From Streptomyces sp. TLI_235 (GTDB lineage: Bacteria > Actinomycetota > Actinomycetes > Streptomycetales > Streptomycetaceae): DNA of 64,000 bases. Made by a program: the position numbers and the translations under genes. A model generated the notes under the pieces. It searched no databases. It had not been told where the DNA came from and was given only the letters and a program-made list of their open reading frames with translations. This document shows, in pieces, positions 25,451 through 34,293 of the stretch (its first letter is position 1; the number at the start of each line of letters is the position of its first letter). The stretch is from the NCBI GenBank assembly GCA_002300355.1, contig NSGV01000001.1:4340001-4404000 (forward strand), given 5' to 3'.

Positions 25451-26460
25451 CCGCAGCCCGCAAGACCGAACCGGCCGAGGCCAAGGTCATCCCGATCGAG
25501 TCCGCGCCCAGCTGGCACGCCGAGGGCCCGACCGCCGGCGGCTTCGCGGACCGCCTCGCCGGGGCCGTCGGCGGCGCCCTCGCCGGACAGCTCGGCGCCA
25601 CCGCCACCAAGGTCCTCGGCAAGGGCTGGGAGGACCGCGCGGCGAGCGGCCTGGCCTTCCTGCGGCGCCGGATCACCGGCGACTACGAGGTCGACGAGTT
25701 CGGCTTCGACCGGGAGCTGACCGAGGAGGTGCTGCTCTCGCTGCTGCGCCCGCTCGCCGAGAAGTACTTCCGGGTGGAGGTCCTCGGCGTGGAGAACATC
25801 CCCGCCGAGGGCGGGGCACTGATCGTCGCCAACCACTCCGGCACCATCCCGCTGGACGCCCTGATCACCCAGGTCGCCATCCACGACCACCACCCGCACC
25901 GCCGGCACCTGCGGATGCTCGCCGCCGACCTGGTCTTCGTCCTGCCCGTCGCCGGCGAACTCGCCCGCAAGGCCGGCCACACCCTCGCCTGCAACGAGGA
26001 CGCCCAGGCACTGCTGGAGCGCGGCGAAGTGGTCGGGGTCTGGCCGGAGGGCTTCAAGGGCATCGGCAAGCCCTTCTCCGAGCGGTACAAGCTCCAGCGG
26101 TTCGGCCGCGGCGGCTTCGTCTCCTCCGCGCTGCGCGCCGGCGTGCCGATCGTGCCCTGCTCGATCGTCGGCGCCGAGGAGACCTACCCGATGATCGGCA
26201 ACTTCCGCTCGCTGGCCCGGCTGCTCGGCCTGCCCTACGTGCCGATCACGCCGACCTTCCCGTGGCTCGGCCCGCTCGGCGCGATCCCGCTGCCGACCAA
26301 GTGGACCATCCAGTTCGGCGAACCGATCCCGACCGACGGCTACCCGCGGGAGGCCGCGGACGACCCGATGCTCGTCTTCAACCTCGCGGACCAGGTCCGC
26401 GAGACCATCCAGCACACCCTGTACAAGCTGCTGGTGCAGCGGCGCTCGGTCTTCTTCTGA
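25447..26460 (+). CDS. PlsC-type glycerol phosphate/phospholipid acyltransferase-like protein
   Basis: The protein has 337 residues. The acyltransferase motifs are NHSGTIPLDA (HX4D, near residue 126), GVWPEGFKG (substrate binding) and VPIVPCSIVGAEE. The N-terminal 90 residues are a non-conserved, Ala-rich lead with a short amphipathic region. The enzyme probably transfers an acyl chain from acyl-CoA or ACP to a lysolipid at the membrane. It is translationally coupled to the epimerase. Orthologue by order: Rv0502. Confidence 0.88.
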   Translation: MTAARKTEPAEAKVIPIESAPSWHAEGPTAGGFADRLAGAVGGALAGQLGATATKVLGKGWEDRAASGLAFLRRRITGDYEVDEFGFDRELTEEVLLSLLRPLAEKYFRVEVLGVENIPAEGGALIVANHSGTIPLDALITQVAIHDHHPHRRHLRMLAADLVFVLPVAGELARKAGHTLACNEDAQALLERGEVVGVWPEGFKGIGKPFSERYKLQRFGRGGFVSSALRAGVPIVPCSIVGAEETYPMIGNFRSLARLLGLPYVPITPTFPWLGPLGAIPLPTKWTIQFGEPIPTDGYPREAADDPMLVFNLADQVRETIQHTLYKLLVQRRSVFF

Positions 26461-26515
26461 GCGCACACCTCGACTGAGCGCACACCACGGCCCCCGGGAG
26501 TCGACCCGGACACGC

Positions 26516-26556
26516 CGCGGCGGCCGTGGGAGCTCGGGAATCCCACGGCCGCCGCG
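26516..26556. terminator. Bidirectional terminator before rsbN
   Basis: A perfect 16-bp stem (26516-26531 with 26541-26556) with a 9-nt loop lies between the convergent acyltransferase and rsbN genes. Confidence 0.85.
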
Positions 26557-26568
26557 CCGGCGCCGGCC

Positions 26569-27762
26569 TCAGCCCAACGTGAGACCGGGCAGCAGACCGG
26601 GGATCAGCGGCGGGATCGTGATGCCCTGACCGTCCGGTGCCGGGGTCGCCGAACCGGACGGGGCGGGGGAATCGCCCGATCCGGTCGCACCGCCCGTGGC
26701 CGGCGCACCGCTCTGCCCGCCGCCGAGGCCGTTGGTGAGGCCGTCGACCAGGCCACCGACACCCTGCGGGGCGGTGGAGGGCGCGGCGCCGTTCGGAGCC
26801 GTACCGGTGCCGCGCGCCGTCGGCGCGCCCGAACCGCCCTGCGTGGCGCCCTGGCCGGCACCGCCGGACACCTGCCCGTCGCCCGACCCCGTGCCGTGCT
26901 GGCCGCCCGTACCGGGCTTCTCCAGGTGCAGGGGCGCGACGTCCTCGCTTATGTCGTCGAACAGCTCGTCGACCTTCTCCGCCTGCGGGCCGAGCTCGCC
27001 GGGCAGCCGGTCGTGCAGGCGCGACCAGCGGTCGTCCTGACCCGCGGCGAAGCCGGCGAGCTGGCGCATCGGCGTCAGCGAACCGTTGCTCCGGTACACC
27101 GAGCGCAGCAGGTCACGGCCGCGGACGGCCTCGGCGTGCATGTCGTCCAGCGCGCGCCGGACCTGCTCCACGGTGTCGGGGCTCAGCGTGTCCGGCGAGC
27201 CGGACCGCTGGAGCAGGCTCTGCGCCTCGTCGAGCCGGGTGGACGCCTGCTCCAGCAACAGGGCACCGCGCTCGGAGTCGGAGCCCGCCCAGTCCAGCCG
27301 GAGGCCCTCCAGTCCGCGCTTGACGCCGTAGAGCGCATCGCCCGGCAGCGCGCCGCCGCTGGCCGCCGCGGCACCGGTGAAACCGCCGACCGCGACACCC
27401 GCGACCAGACCGCCGATCGCCAGCCGGCGGCCCCAGCGGACACGGCCGGACCGGGCGGCCCGGTGCCCGCGCTGCCGGGGCACCACCGGGGTGCCGCCGC
27501 CGGCGAAGGCCTGCTCGAACGCGGCCATCAGCTGCGCCCGTTGGACCGCCTTGGTCTCCGCGGAGAACTCCGGGACGGGCAGTTCGCCGAGGGTGTCCGC
27601 GACGGCCAGCAGCTCGGCCATCGCGGTGGATCCGGCGCGGTGGGCACCGCCCGGTGTGCTCCCGTCGGAGCCGCCCCCGCCGGGTGAGTTGTCCGTCCGG
27701 TGGGCCTCCAATGCCTCGGCGAAGGCCTTCGCCCGCCGGTGCTCCAGCACGTTTGCCGTCAC
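26569..27762 (-). CDS. rsbN: Anti-sigma factor RsbN, antagonist of sigma BldN
   Basis: The GTG at 27762 gives 397 residues. It follows a GGGAGG ribosome site. A short N-terminal sigma-binding region (LLAVADTLGELPVPEFSAET) is followed by one transmembrane helix near residues 118-140 and a DUF5667-type extracytoplasmic domain with GDALYGVKRGLEGLRLD. The C-terminal third is Gly/Ser/Pro low complexity. The gene follows bldN on the same strand with a 256-bp gap that holds a likely sigma-BldN promoter. Known role in Streptomyces: it holds sigma BldN inactive at the membrane until aerial growth. Confidence 0.88.
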   Translation of the reverse strand: MTANVLEHRRAKAFAEALEAHRTDNSPGGGGSDGSTPGGAHRAGSTAMAELLAVADTLGELPVPEFSAETKAVQRAQLMAAFEQAFAGGGTPVVPRQRGHRAARSGRVRWGRRLAIGGLVAGVAVGGFTGAAAASGGALPGDALYGVKRGLEGLRLDWAGSDSERGALLLEQASTRLDEAQSLLQRSGSPDTLSPDTVEQVRRALDDMHAEAVRGRDLLRSVYRSNGSLTPMRQLAGFAAGQDDRWSRLHDRLPGELGPQAEKVDELFDDISEDVAPLHLEKPGTGGQHGTGSGDGQVSGGAGQGATQGGSGAPTARGTGTAPNGAAPSTAPQGVGGLVDGLTNGLGGGQSGAPATGGATGSGDSPAPSGSATPAPDGQGITIPPLIPGLLPGLTLG

Positions 27763-27896
27763 GGGCCGCACCTCCCTTCGTCGTTGTCGACACCGTGGCC
27801 TGCCGGAGGGTTGTCTCGGCGGGCCGAAACCACACCATCGGGTGATGCGGCCGGATCTTGCTTGACCGCGGGCCCGCTGATGGTTTCCAGGCTGGC

Positions 27897-27924
27897 CAAC
27901 GAGCGGTGCCGGGAGTCGGTTACG
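27897..27924 (-). promoter_or_regulatory. Putative sigma-BldN promoter upstream of rsbN
   Basis: On the minus strand CGTAAC (27924-27919) and CGTTG (27901-27897) are separated by 17 bp. This resembles the sigma-BldN consensus I recall for rsbN and bldM. It lies about 135 bp upstream of the rsbN start, which fits autoregulation. Confidence 0.5.
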
Positions 27925-28018
27925 CACGACTGATCATGTGACCGCGCATTCACTCGCCCGTGTCCGCACACGGGCTCGGGTGACGGTCCGTCGGATGTCG
28001 CTGCCACGGCCGGTCGGC

Positions 28019-28936
28019 TCACCGCGCGTCCGGGGGCAGCAGGCGGGCCAGGGTGCGCACCGCCCGGTACTGCAGGGTCTTGATGGCGCCCTCGTTCTTG
28101 CCCATGATCCGCGCCGTCTCGGCGACCGAGAGGCCCTGCAGGAAGCGGAGGTTGACGCACTCCTGCTGCTGCGGGTTGAGCCTCTTCACGGCGTCCCGCA
28201 GGGACGCGTTGGCCAGCGACTCGAGGACCGACTCCTCCGGGCTGCGCTCGCACTCGTTGGAGTCCAGCATCTCGCCGGTGGTGACCTCCAGCCGGAACCG
28301 GCTGGACTTGAAGTGGTCGGCCACCAGGTTGCGCGCGATGGTCACCAGCCAGGCGCCGAAGTCCCGCCCCTGCCAGGTGAAGGTGCCGATCCGGCGGAGC
28401 GCGCGCAGGAAGGTCTCGCTGGTGAGGTCCTCGGCGGTGGCCCGGCTGCTGACCCGGTAGTAGATGTACCGGTAGACCGTGTCCGCGTACTGGTCGTACA
28501 GCCGGCCGAAGGCCTCGCTCTCGCCGGCCTGCGCACGCTCGACCAGCTCCATGACCGGGTTGTGCTCGGTGCCGGTGGGGGTGCCGGTGCCGGTGCCGCG
28601 GTCCGTCCGGGGGCGGCTGCGGGCCGGGGCGCCGATGCCGCGGCGGGTGTCGGTCGTGGTGCCGGTGCCGGCACCTGTGCCTGTGCCGGTCGTGGTTCCG
28701 GTGCCGCTGGTGGCGGTGGAGCGCAGCAGCGCACCGGGGCCGGCCGGGCGGGCGGCGGGGACGGTGCACGGGCCCGGCGCGACGGGGGCGCCGGCGACGG
28801 CGAGCACGGGCTGGGGCGTGAGCACCTGGAACTCGCGGATGGCGGCCCACAGCCGGTCCAGCCGGGCGCCGGTGCGCAGGATGGCGGTCGACGGGCGGGA
28901 GGTGGCGGGCGCGTCGTTCCGGACGGGTGGGTACAC
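28019..28936 (-). CDS. bldN: ECF sigma factor BldN (proprotein)
   Basis: This 305-residue ECF sigma factor is needed for aerial hyphae. Sigma region 2 starts near residue 126 (NPVMELVERAQAGESEAFGR) and carries YADTVYRYIYYRV and DLTSETFLRALRRI. Region 4 has LNPQQQECVNLRFLQGLSV and the recognition helix NEGAIKTLQYRAVRTL. The first 125 residues are the processed pro-region typical of BldN. Residues 74-124 are here a Thr-Gly repeat tract. The GTG start at 28936 gives VYPPVRND. rsbN lies downstream. Confidence 0.93.
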   Translation of the reverse strand: MYPPVRNDAPATSRPSTAILRTGARLDRLWAAIREFQVLTPQPVLAVAGAPVAPGPCTVPAARPAGPGALLRSTATSGTGTTTGTGTGAGTGTTTDTRRGIGAPARSRPRTDRGTGTGTPTGTEHNPVMELVERAQAGESEAFGRLYDQYADTVYRYIYYRVSSRATAEDLTSETFLRALRRIGTFTWQGRDFGAWLVTIARNLVADHFKSSRFRLEVTTGEMLDSNECERSPEESVLESLANASLRDAVKRLNPQQQECVNLRFLQGLSVAETARIMGKNEGAIKTLQYRAVRTLARLLPPDAR

Positions 28937-29388
28937 GGGACTCCCAGAGGCAGAACTGTGGACGGGTCACCTCCGCCTGCGCGGAGAGCACGCCCCCTGC
29001 CCCCGCCGGGGGACACGCAGGTGCCGTGCATCCAGGAGAGGATAACGCTTTGTGCAATGACGGCTACACCCTGTGGCGGAACTGGTCGTTTGAGATCCGG
29101 TTGCCGCGTATATTCAGCCGCTACTGATCGTCGGTGGCCGGTCCGGGCGCGCTCCGCGTGATCGAATGTCGACGCGGTGTGACCGATTCGAGTGAGGGGC
29201 GGGCGCTTTCCCTGCCGCGCGACCCGGTAACCCACAACTTTCCCCAGTCGCCGAACGATCGGATCCGGTCAACACCGAAGCCGGGCCGATCCGGTGGCGT
29301 CCGCCCGAGTTCGCCCGTACGTGTGAGGGGTCGGGCGGCCGCAGGTGGACGGTCCGCCGGCCCGCCCGCCGCGGACCGTCGGGGCCCC
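28937..29388. other. Gene-free stretch between bldN and the polyketide cluster
   Basis: No convincing gene was found in these 452 bp. They should hold the bldN promoter; a minus-strand TATCCT at 29044-29039 is a possible -10. The right side, next to the small cluster gene ending at 29389, marks the left edge of the polyketide insert. No repeats or att-like sequence are obvious. Confidence 0.5.
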
Positions 29389-29619
29389 TCACCAGGCGTC
29401 GTTCAACTCGGCCCAGGCCCGGCGCTCCTCGCGGCTCAGTCGGACGGCGCCCCGCCGGTCGGGGTGCCCGGGCGGCGGCCCGGCCGGTGCGGCGGCCGGC
29501 GCCGGGGCGGTGTCCTGCCCGGGCAGCCAGCCGGCGTGCGAGGTCGGGCCGAAGAACAGCCCCAGCCACCCCAGCGCGACGGCCGTGCGGTGCAACGCCA
29601 CCCGCAGGTTCTCCCACAC
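29389..29619 (-). CDS. Small cluster-associated protein (DUF6059-like)
   Basis: This 76-residue protein starts at GTG 29619 behind a GAGGAG site. It has one hydrophobic N-terminal segment (VALGWLGLFFGP), a Pro-rich middle with PPPGHPDR and a C-terminal LSREERRAWAELNDAW. The layout resembles the short DUF6059 proteins that accompany aromatic polyketide clusters. It is the last gene of the FAD monooxygenase-SDR-accD-accE operon. The function is unknown. Confidence 0.6.
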   Translation of the reverse strand: MWENLRVALHRTAVALGWLGLFFGPTSHAGWLPGQDTAPAPAAAPAGPPPGHPDRRGAVRLSREERRAWAELNDAW

Positions 29620-29648
29620 CCCTTGCTCCTCTCCTCGGTGACGGCGGT

Positions 29649-29855
29649 TCAGGCGGCGGTGCGCCAGCTGAACGGTGAGACGTACGACAGGCGGCGGCGA
29701 CCGAGGCGCCGGCGGCGGGCGCCCGGGTGGTGCGGGCGGGCCCGGGGCGCGGCGGCTGCCGCCCGGGCGAGCAGCACGGCGGTCAGGGCGGCCAGTTCCT
29801 CGGCGGTCGGCGAGCCGCGCTCGACGCGGATCAGGGGCGGGCGGTCGTCGGTCAT
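29649..29855 (-). CDS. accE: Acyl-CoA carboxylase epsilon subunit
   Basis: This 68-residue protein has the epsilon-subunit signature: an N-terminal strand (PLIRVERGSPTAEELAAL), an Ala-rich helix and a basic tail ending SPFSWRTAA (W then R). Epsilon subunits tighten the alpha-beta complex of streptomycete acyl-CoA carboxylases. The gene starts 7 nt after accD ends, so they are coupled. Confidence 0.85.
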   Translation of the reverse strand: MTDDRPPLIRVERGSPTAEELAALTAVLLARAAAAAPRARPHHPGARRRRLGRRRLSYVSPFSWRTAA

Positions 29856-29862
29856 CGCGTCC

Positions 29863-31458
29863 TCACTGGGGCTGGTTGCCGTGCTTGCGGCTGGGCAGGT
29901 CGGCGTGCTTGGTGCGGAGCATGGCGAGCGAGGCGGCGAGCACCTGCCGGGTCTCGGCGGGGTCGATGACGTCGTCGACGAGGCCGCGCTCGGCCGCGTA
30001 GTACGGGTGCATCAGCTCGCTCTTGTATTCCTTGATCTTCTGGGCGCGCATCGCCTCGGGGTCCTCGGCGGCGGCGATGTCGCGGCGGAAGATGACGTTG
30101 GCGGCGCCCTCGGCGCCCATCACGGCGATCTCGTTGGTGGGCCAGGCGTAGCAGAGGTCGGCGCCGATCGAGCGGGAGTCCATGACGATGTAGGCGCCGC
30201 CGTAGGCCTTGCGCAGGATCAGCGAGATCCGCGGCACGGTCGCGTTGCAGTAGGCGTAGAGGAGTTTGGCGCCGTGCCGGATGATGCCGTCGTGCTCCTG
30301 GTCGACGCCGGGAAGGAAGCCGGGGACGTCGATCAGCGTGACGATCGGGATGTTGAAGGCGTCGCACATCTGGACGAAGCGCGCGGCCTTCTCGCTGGCC
30401 CGGATGTCCAGCACGCCGGCGAGCCAGCTCGGCTGGTTGGCGACCACGCCGACCACGTGCCCGTCGATCCGGGCCAGCGCCACGATGACGTTGGCGGCCC
30501 AGCGCTCGTGGACCTCCAGGTACTCGCCGTGGTCGACGATCTGCTCGATGACCTTGTGCATGTCGTAGGCGCGGATCCCGTCCGCGGGGACGATGTCCAG
30601 CAGGGCCTCGCCCGACCGGTCCACCGGGTCGGTGCACGGGGCGTCGGGCGGGAAGTCGCGGTTGTTCTGCGGCAGCAGGGACAGCAGGTGCCGGACCTCC
30701 TCCAGGCAGCCGCGCTCGTCGTCGTGGGCGAAGTGGGCGACGCCGGACACCTCGGAGTGGACGTCGGCGCCGCCGAGGCCGTTCTGGGTGATCTTCTCGC
30801 CGGTGACGGCCTGGACGACGTCCGGGCCGGTGATGAACATCTGCGAGGTCTCCCGGACCATGAAGACGAAGTCCGTCAGGGCGGGGCTGTACGCGGCGCC
30901 GCCGGCGCACGGGCCGAGCATCACCGAGATCTGCGGGATGACGCCGGACGCCCTGGTGTTGCGCTGGAAGATCCCGCCGTAGCCGGCCAGCGCCGAGACG
31001 CCCTCCTGGATGCGGGCGCCGGCGCCGTCGTTCAGCGAGACCAGCGGGGCGCCGGCCGCGATGGCCATGTCCATGATCTTGTGGATCTTCTGGGCGTGGG
31101 CCTCGCCCAGCGCGCCGCCGAAGATCCGGAAGTCGTGCGCGTAGACGAAGACCGTCCGGCCGTGCACGGTGCCCCAGCCGGTGATCACGCCGTCCGTCCA
31201 GGGGCGCTTGGCCTCCAGGCCGAAGCCGGTCGCCCGGTGCCGGCGCAGCGGCTCCACCTCGTGGAAGGAGCCCTCGTCCAGCAGCAGGTCGATCCGCTCG
31301 CGGGCGGTCAGCTTGCCCTTGGCCCGCTGGGCCAGCGTCGCCTTCTCGCCCGGGCCGAGCCGTACCTGCTCGCGGACGGCGTGCAGTTCCGCCGCGCGTC
31401 TGCGCGCGTCGCCCGCCGCCGCGGCGGCGGGTGCGGTGGTGTCCTTCGCAACGGTCAT
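29863..31458 (-). CDS. accD: Acyl-CoA carboxylase beta (carboxyltransferase) subunit
   Basis: This 531-residue protein is the full length of PccB/AccB-type subunits. It transfers CO2 from carboxybiotin to acyl-CoA to make malonyl- or methylmalonyl-CoA. Motifs include SLNDGAGARIQEGVSALAGY and LIDVPGFLPGVDQEHDGIIR. The specificity position, the Asp in GGAYDVM of PccB, is Ile424 here (GGAYIVMDS), the residue linked to acceptance of acetyl-CoA, so malonyl-CoA supply is inferred. No biotin-carrier alpha subunit is in the window, so it must share a housekeeping one. The ribosome site is GAGGAG. Confidence 0.92.
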   Translation of the reverse strand: MTVAKDTTAPAAAAAGDARRRAAELHAVREQVRLGPGEKATLAQRAKGKLTARERIDLLLDEGSFHEVEPLRRHRATGFGLEAKRPWTDGVITGWGTVHGRTVFVYAHDFRIFGGALGEAHAQKIHKIMDMAIAAGAPLVSLNDGAGARIQEGVSALAGYGGIFQRNTRASGVIPQISVMLGPCAGGAAYSPALTDFVFMVRETSQMFITGPDVVQAVTGEKITQNGLGGADVHSEVSGVAHFAHDDERGCLEEVRHLLSLLPQNNRDFPPDAPCTDPVDRSGEALLDIVPADGIRAYDMHKVIEQIVDHGEYLEVHERWAANVIVALARIDGHVVGVVANQPSWLAGVLDIRASEKAARFVQMCDAFNIPIVTLIDVPGFLPGVDQEHDGIIRHGAKLLYAYCNATVPRISLILRKAYGGAYIVMDSRSIGADLCYAWPTNEIAVMGAEGAANVIFRRDIAAAEDPEAMRAQKIKEYKSELMHPYYAAERGLVDDVIDPAETRQVLAASLAMLRTKHADLPSRKHGNQPQ

Positions 31459-31550
31459 GACTGGTCGCTCTCCTCGGGGCGCGGCCTGCCGCGGCAGCCG
31501 CCGTGGCGGGCCGCCCGGTCGTGCGGGCGTCTGGTGGCGGGGCGTTGCGG

Positions 31551-32312
31551 TCAGCGGCCGCCGGCGACGACGAGCTCCTCGCCGGTGATGTTGCCGTTCG
31601 CGGCCGAGCCCAGGAACAGGACGGCGGCCGCGACGTCCTCCGGGTGGTTGAGCACGCCGCTCGGGGTGGCGGCCCGCTCGCCGGCCCGCAGCTCCTCCGG
31701 GAGCGCCGCCCGGACATCCGCGGTCAGCGTCAGGCCGGGGCTGACCAGGTTCACCAGCACACCGGCGCCGTGCAGGTCCCAGACCAGGCTGCGGACGAAC
31801 CCGTGCAGGCCGCTCTTGACGGTGCCGTAGTACTCGCGCCCCGGTTTGCCCAGCCGGGCCACCACGGAGGAGACCAGGACGACACGGCCCCAGCCGCGGC
31901 TGCGCATCGCGGGCAGTACCAGCTGCACCGTCCGCAGCGTCCCCACCGTGTTCTGCTCGACGAAGGAGGCCCACTCGGCCGGGTCGTGGTCCTCGAACCG
32001 GGCCCCGCGCGGGCGCAGCGCCCCGGGCATCATCGCGTTGGCGACCAGGACGTCCACCCCGCCCCAGCGCTCCTCGACCTCGGCGACCGCCCGCTCCGGC
32101 GAGTCCGGCTCGCCGAGGCGGTACCGGACGGCCGCGGCCCGGCCGTCCGCGGCGCCGAGCTCCTCGGCGAGGGCCTCCGCCGCCGCCTTGTCACTGCCGT
32201 AGCCGACGGCGACACGGGCGCCCTCGGCGGCGAAGGCCCGGGCCGCCGCGTTGCCGATGCCGCGGGTGGCACCGGTGACGAGAACGGTGCGGCCGGCGAG
32301 TCCGAAGTCCAT
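31551..32312 (-). CDS. Short-chain dehydrogenase/reductase (tailoring ketoreductase)
   Basis: This 253-residue classical SDR has a TGATRGIG cofactor motif near residue 14, the catalytic Ser in VLVSSVVARLG and the YxxxK pair in EYYGTVKSG. NAMM replaces the usual NNAG motif (NAMMPGALRP), which is a moderate departure. It probably reduces a keto group of the polyketide after ring formation, for example like aklaviketone reductase. It lies 13 bp downstream of the FAD monooxygenase and upstream of accD, in one operon, behind an AGGAG site. Confidence 0.85.
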   Translation of the reverse strand: MDFGLAGRTVLVTGATRGIGNAAARAFAAEGARVAVGYGSDKAAAEALAEELGAADGRAAAVRYRLGEPDSPERAVAEVEERWGGVDVLVANAMMPGALRPRGARFEDHDPAEWASFVEQNTVGTLRTVQLVLPAMRSRGWGRVVLVSSVVARLGKPGREYYGTVKSGLHGFVRSLVWDLHGAGVLVNLVSPGLTLTADVRAALPEELRAGERAATPSGVLNHPEDVAAAVLFLGSAANGNITGEELVVAGGR

Positions 32313-32325
32313 CTCTGCTCCTGGG

Positions 32326-33975
32326 TCAGTGGACGGCGGCAGCGCCGCCGGTGTCGGACAGCGGGTCGGTGACCAGCCCGGCGGTGGCCGCCGTCAGCGC
32401 GGAGGCGAGCAGCGCCGTCTCCCCGGCCCGGCCGCGGGCCGAGACGTAGCCGTCCGGCCGGACGAGGACCCAGCTGCCCGCGGCGGTGAGACCGAGGCGG
32501 CGGCGTAGCGCGCCGTCCGGGTCGGGCAGCGCGGTCGGTCCGGCGTCCGGGCCGGCCACCGTGCGCACCGAGAGCCAGCCGCCGAAGCGCTTCTCCAGCG
32601 CGGCCAGGGTGCCGTCGAGGGCGGGGTGGCTGCCGCCGGCCAGCAGCTTCCAGCCGACCGCGCGCAGCTCCTCGGCGAGCGCGGCGAAGCCGGGTCGCGC
32701 GAGGTCCGCCTCGGTAAGTTCGGAGAGCCGGCGGCCGGGGGCCGGGCCGTCGCCGCCGGGCGCGGCCGGCCGGCTGAGCGCGCTGTCGGCGTAGCTGAGG
32801 TCCAGCGCCGACATCGCCTTCATGATCTTGCGGGAGACCTTCGACCGGAGGGCGGGGAAGGTGCTGACCACCTTGAACATCACCGGCAGCACGAACGCCG
32901 CCACCGGGTGCTTGAGCTGGATCAACTGGGTCGCGCGGTTGGTGGAGCCGAGCAGCGCCGCACCGACCGGCACCCGCTCCTCGGAGTAGGTGTCCAGCAG
33001 CGCCTCGGCGGCCTCGCCGCGGACCACCGCGGCGAGCTTCCAGGCGAGGTTGTAGGCGTCCTGGATGCCGGTGTTCATGCCCTGCCCGGAGGCGGGGCTG
33101 TGCACATGGGCCGCGTCGCCGGCCACCAGGCAGCGGCCGGAGCGCATCGAGCGGATCATCCGCTGCTGGATGGTGAAGACGGACACCCAGGTCGGCCGTT
33201 CCACCCTGACCGGTCGGCCCACCCCCAGCGAGAGCCGCTCGGCGAAGCGTGCGCCGACCGCGTCGGCGTCCCCGTCGTACGAGGCGTCCGCGGTGTCCAG
33301 CAGGCGCCACTTGCCCTGCTCCGGGAAGGGCACGGCCATCAGCGAGCCGTAGCGGGTGCGCAGCCAGTGGATGGAGCGGTCGTCCAGGTCCGTGTCGAGC
33401 ACCGCGTCGGCGATCAGCCAGGTCTCGCTGGAGTCGCCGACCAGGGTCAGGCCGAGCAGTTTGCGCACGGTGCTGTGGCCGCCGTCGCAGCCGACCAGCC
33501 AGGGGGTGCGCACGGTTTCCCGGGTGCCGTCGGCGCGGTCGAGGACGACGGTGGCGCCGTCGGCGTCGTGCTCCAGGGATTGCAGCCGGGTGCCCCATTC
33601 CACCTCGACGCCGAGTCGGGACACCGCGTCCCGCAGCACCTGTTCGGTAATGGCTTGGTCAACCATCACGGTCATCGGATAACGGGTCGCCAGTTGCGAG
33701 TAGTCTGCGTTCAGCGCGGCGAGTTTCCGGCCGTTCTGGTGCAGAGTGAACTTCTGGACCCGGCGGCCTTTCGGCATCAGGTCCGGAAGGATTCCCATCT
33801 GGTCGTAGGTTTCGAGGGTGCGGGCGTGGGTGGCCAGTGCCCGGCTGGTCGGCGCGGGGCCGGCGGCGGCGTCGACCAGGCGCACCGGGACGCCGCGCCG
33901 CAGCAGTTCGTGGGTCAGCGTCAGCCCGGCCGGCCCGGCCCCAACGACCATGACGTGCACTGGATCTGTGGACAT
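32326..33975 (-). CDS. FAD-dependent aromatic polyketide hydroxylase
   Basis: This 549-residue group A flavin monooxygenase has the GXGXXG motif VMVVGAGPAGLTL at residues 8-20, a central LVGCDGGHSTVRKLLG (the DG motif) and the GD motif CLVAGDAAHVHSPASGQGMN. It ends with a thioredoxin-like C-terminal domain, as in PgaE, RdmE and similar polyketide hydroxylases. It is longer than PgaE because of an inserted helical stretch around residues 355-385. It is the first gene of a five-gene operon whose promoter region carries SARP-type repeats. Confidence 0.9.
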   Translation of the reverse strand: MSTDPVHVMVVGAGPAGLTLTHELLRRGVPVRLVDAAAGPAPTSRALATHARTLETYDQMGILPDLMPKGRRVQKFTLHQNGRKLAALNADYSQLATRYPMTVMVDQAITEQVLRDAVSRLGVEVEWGTRLQSLEHDADGATVVLDRADGTRETVRTPWLVGCDGGHSTVRKLLGLTLVGDSSETWLIADAVLDTDLDDRSIHWLRTRYGSLMAVPFPEQGKWRLLDTADASYDGDADAVGARFAERLSLGVGRPVRVERPTWVSVFTIQQRMIRSMRSGRCLVAGDAAHVHSPASGQGMNTGIQDAYNLAWKLAAVVRGEAAEALLDTYSEERVPVGAALLGSTNRATQLIQLKHPVAAFVLPVMFKVVSTFPALRSKVSRKIMKAMSALDLSYADSALSRPAAPGGDGPAPGRRLSELTEADLARPGFAALAEELRAVGWKLLAGGSHPALDGTLAALEKRFGGWLSVRTVAGPDAGPTALPDPDGALRRRLGLTAAGSWVLVRPDGYVSARGRAGETALLASALTAATAGLVTDPLSDTGGAAAVH

Positions 33976-34293
33976 CGTTCGCCTTTTCGCTGCGGCGCCG
34001 CACCGGTGCGCGGCGGCTTCTCGGACCTACCCGTGGCGAGCCTGCCGGGCCTCGCTAGAAGTCCGCTCGAAACGGCCTCCAGAACGGTTGGGCCCCCGCC
34101 GGAAGGCCCCCGCGGAAAGACCGGATTCCGCGGTGGAGTGAATGAACGGCCCCTCGAAGGGCGTTCGCGTGCGCTAGAGTGATGCGACGTCAGCCCGCTG
34201 CCACGCGGACATGCCGCGGAATGAGCCGGGCACATCGCCGTAAATGCGGCGAAACGGAATTCGCCGCATTGTCCTCACGGAGCGGAGCGCCGC
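33976..34293. promoter_or_regulatory. Divergent promoter region with SARP-type heptamers
   Basis: The minus strand carries TGGAGGC, TCGAGCG and TCTAGCG (34081-34053), exactly 11 bp apart and pointing to the FAD monooxygenase operon. The plus strand carries TCGAAGG (34154-34160) and TCGCGTG (34165-34171), also 11 bp apart, then TAGAGT (34175-34180) as a likely -10 for the exporter. No gene lies in the 318 bp. Confidence 0.6.

Noticed and set aside
29300..29400. Attachment site or mobile-element edge for the polyketide cluster
   Set aside because: No direct repeats, tRNA gene, integrase or transposase were found at either edge.
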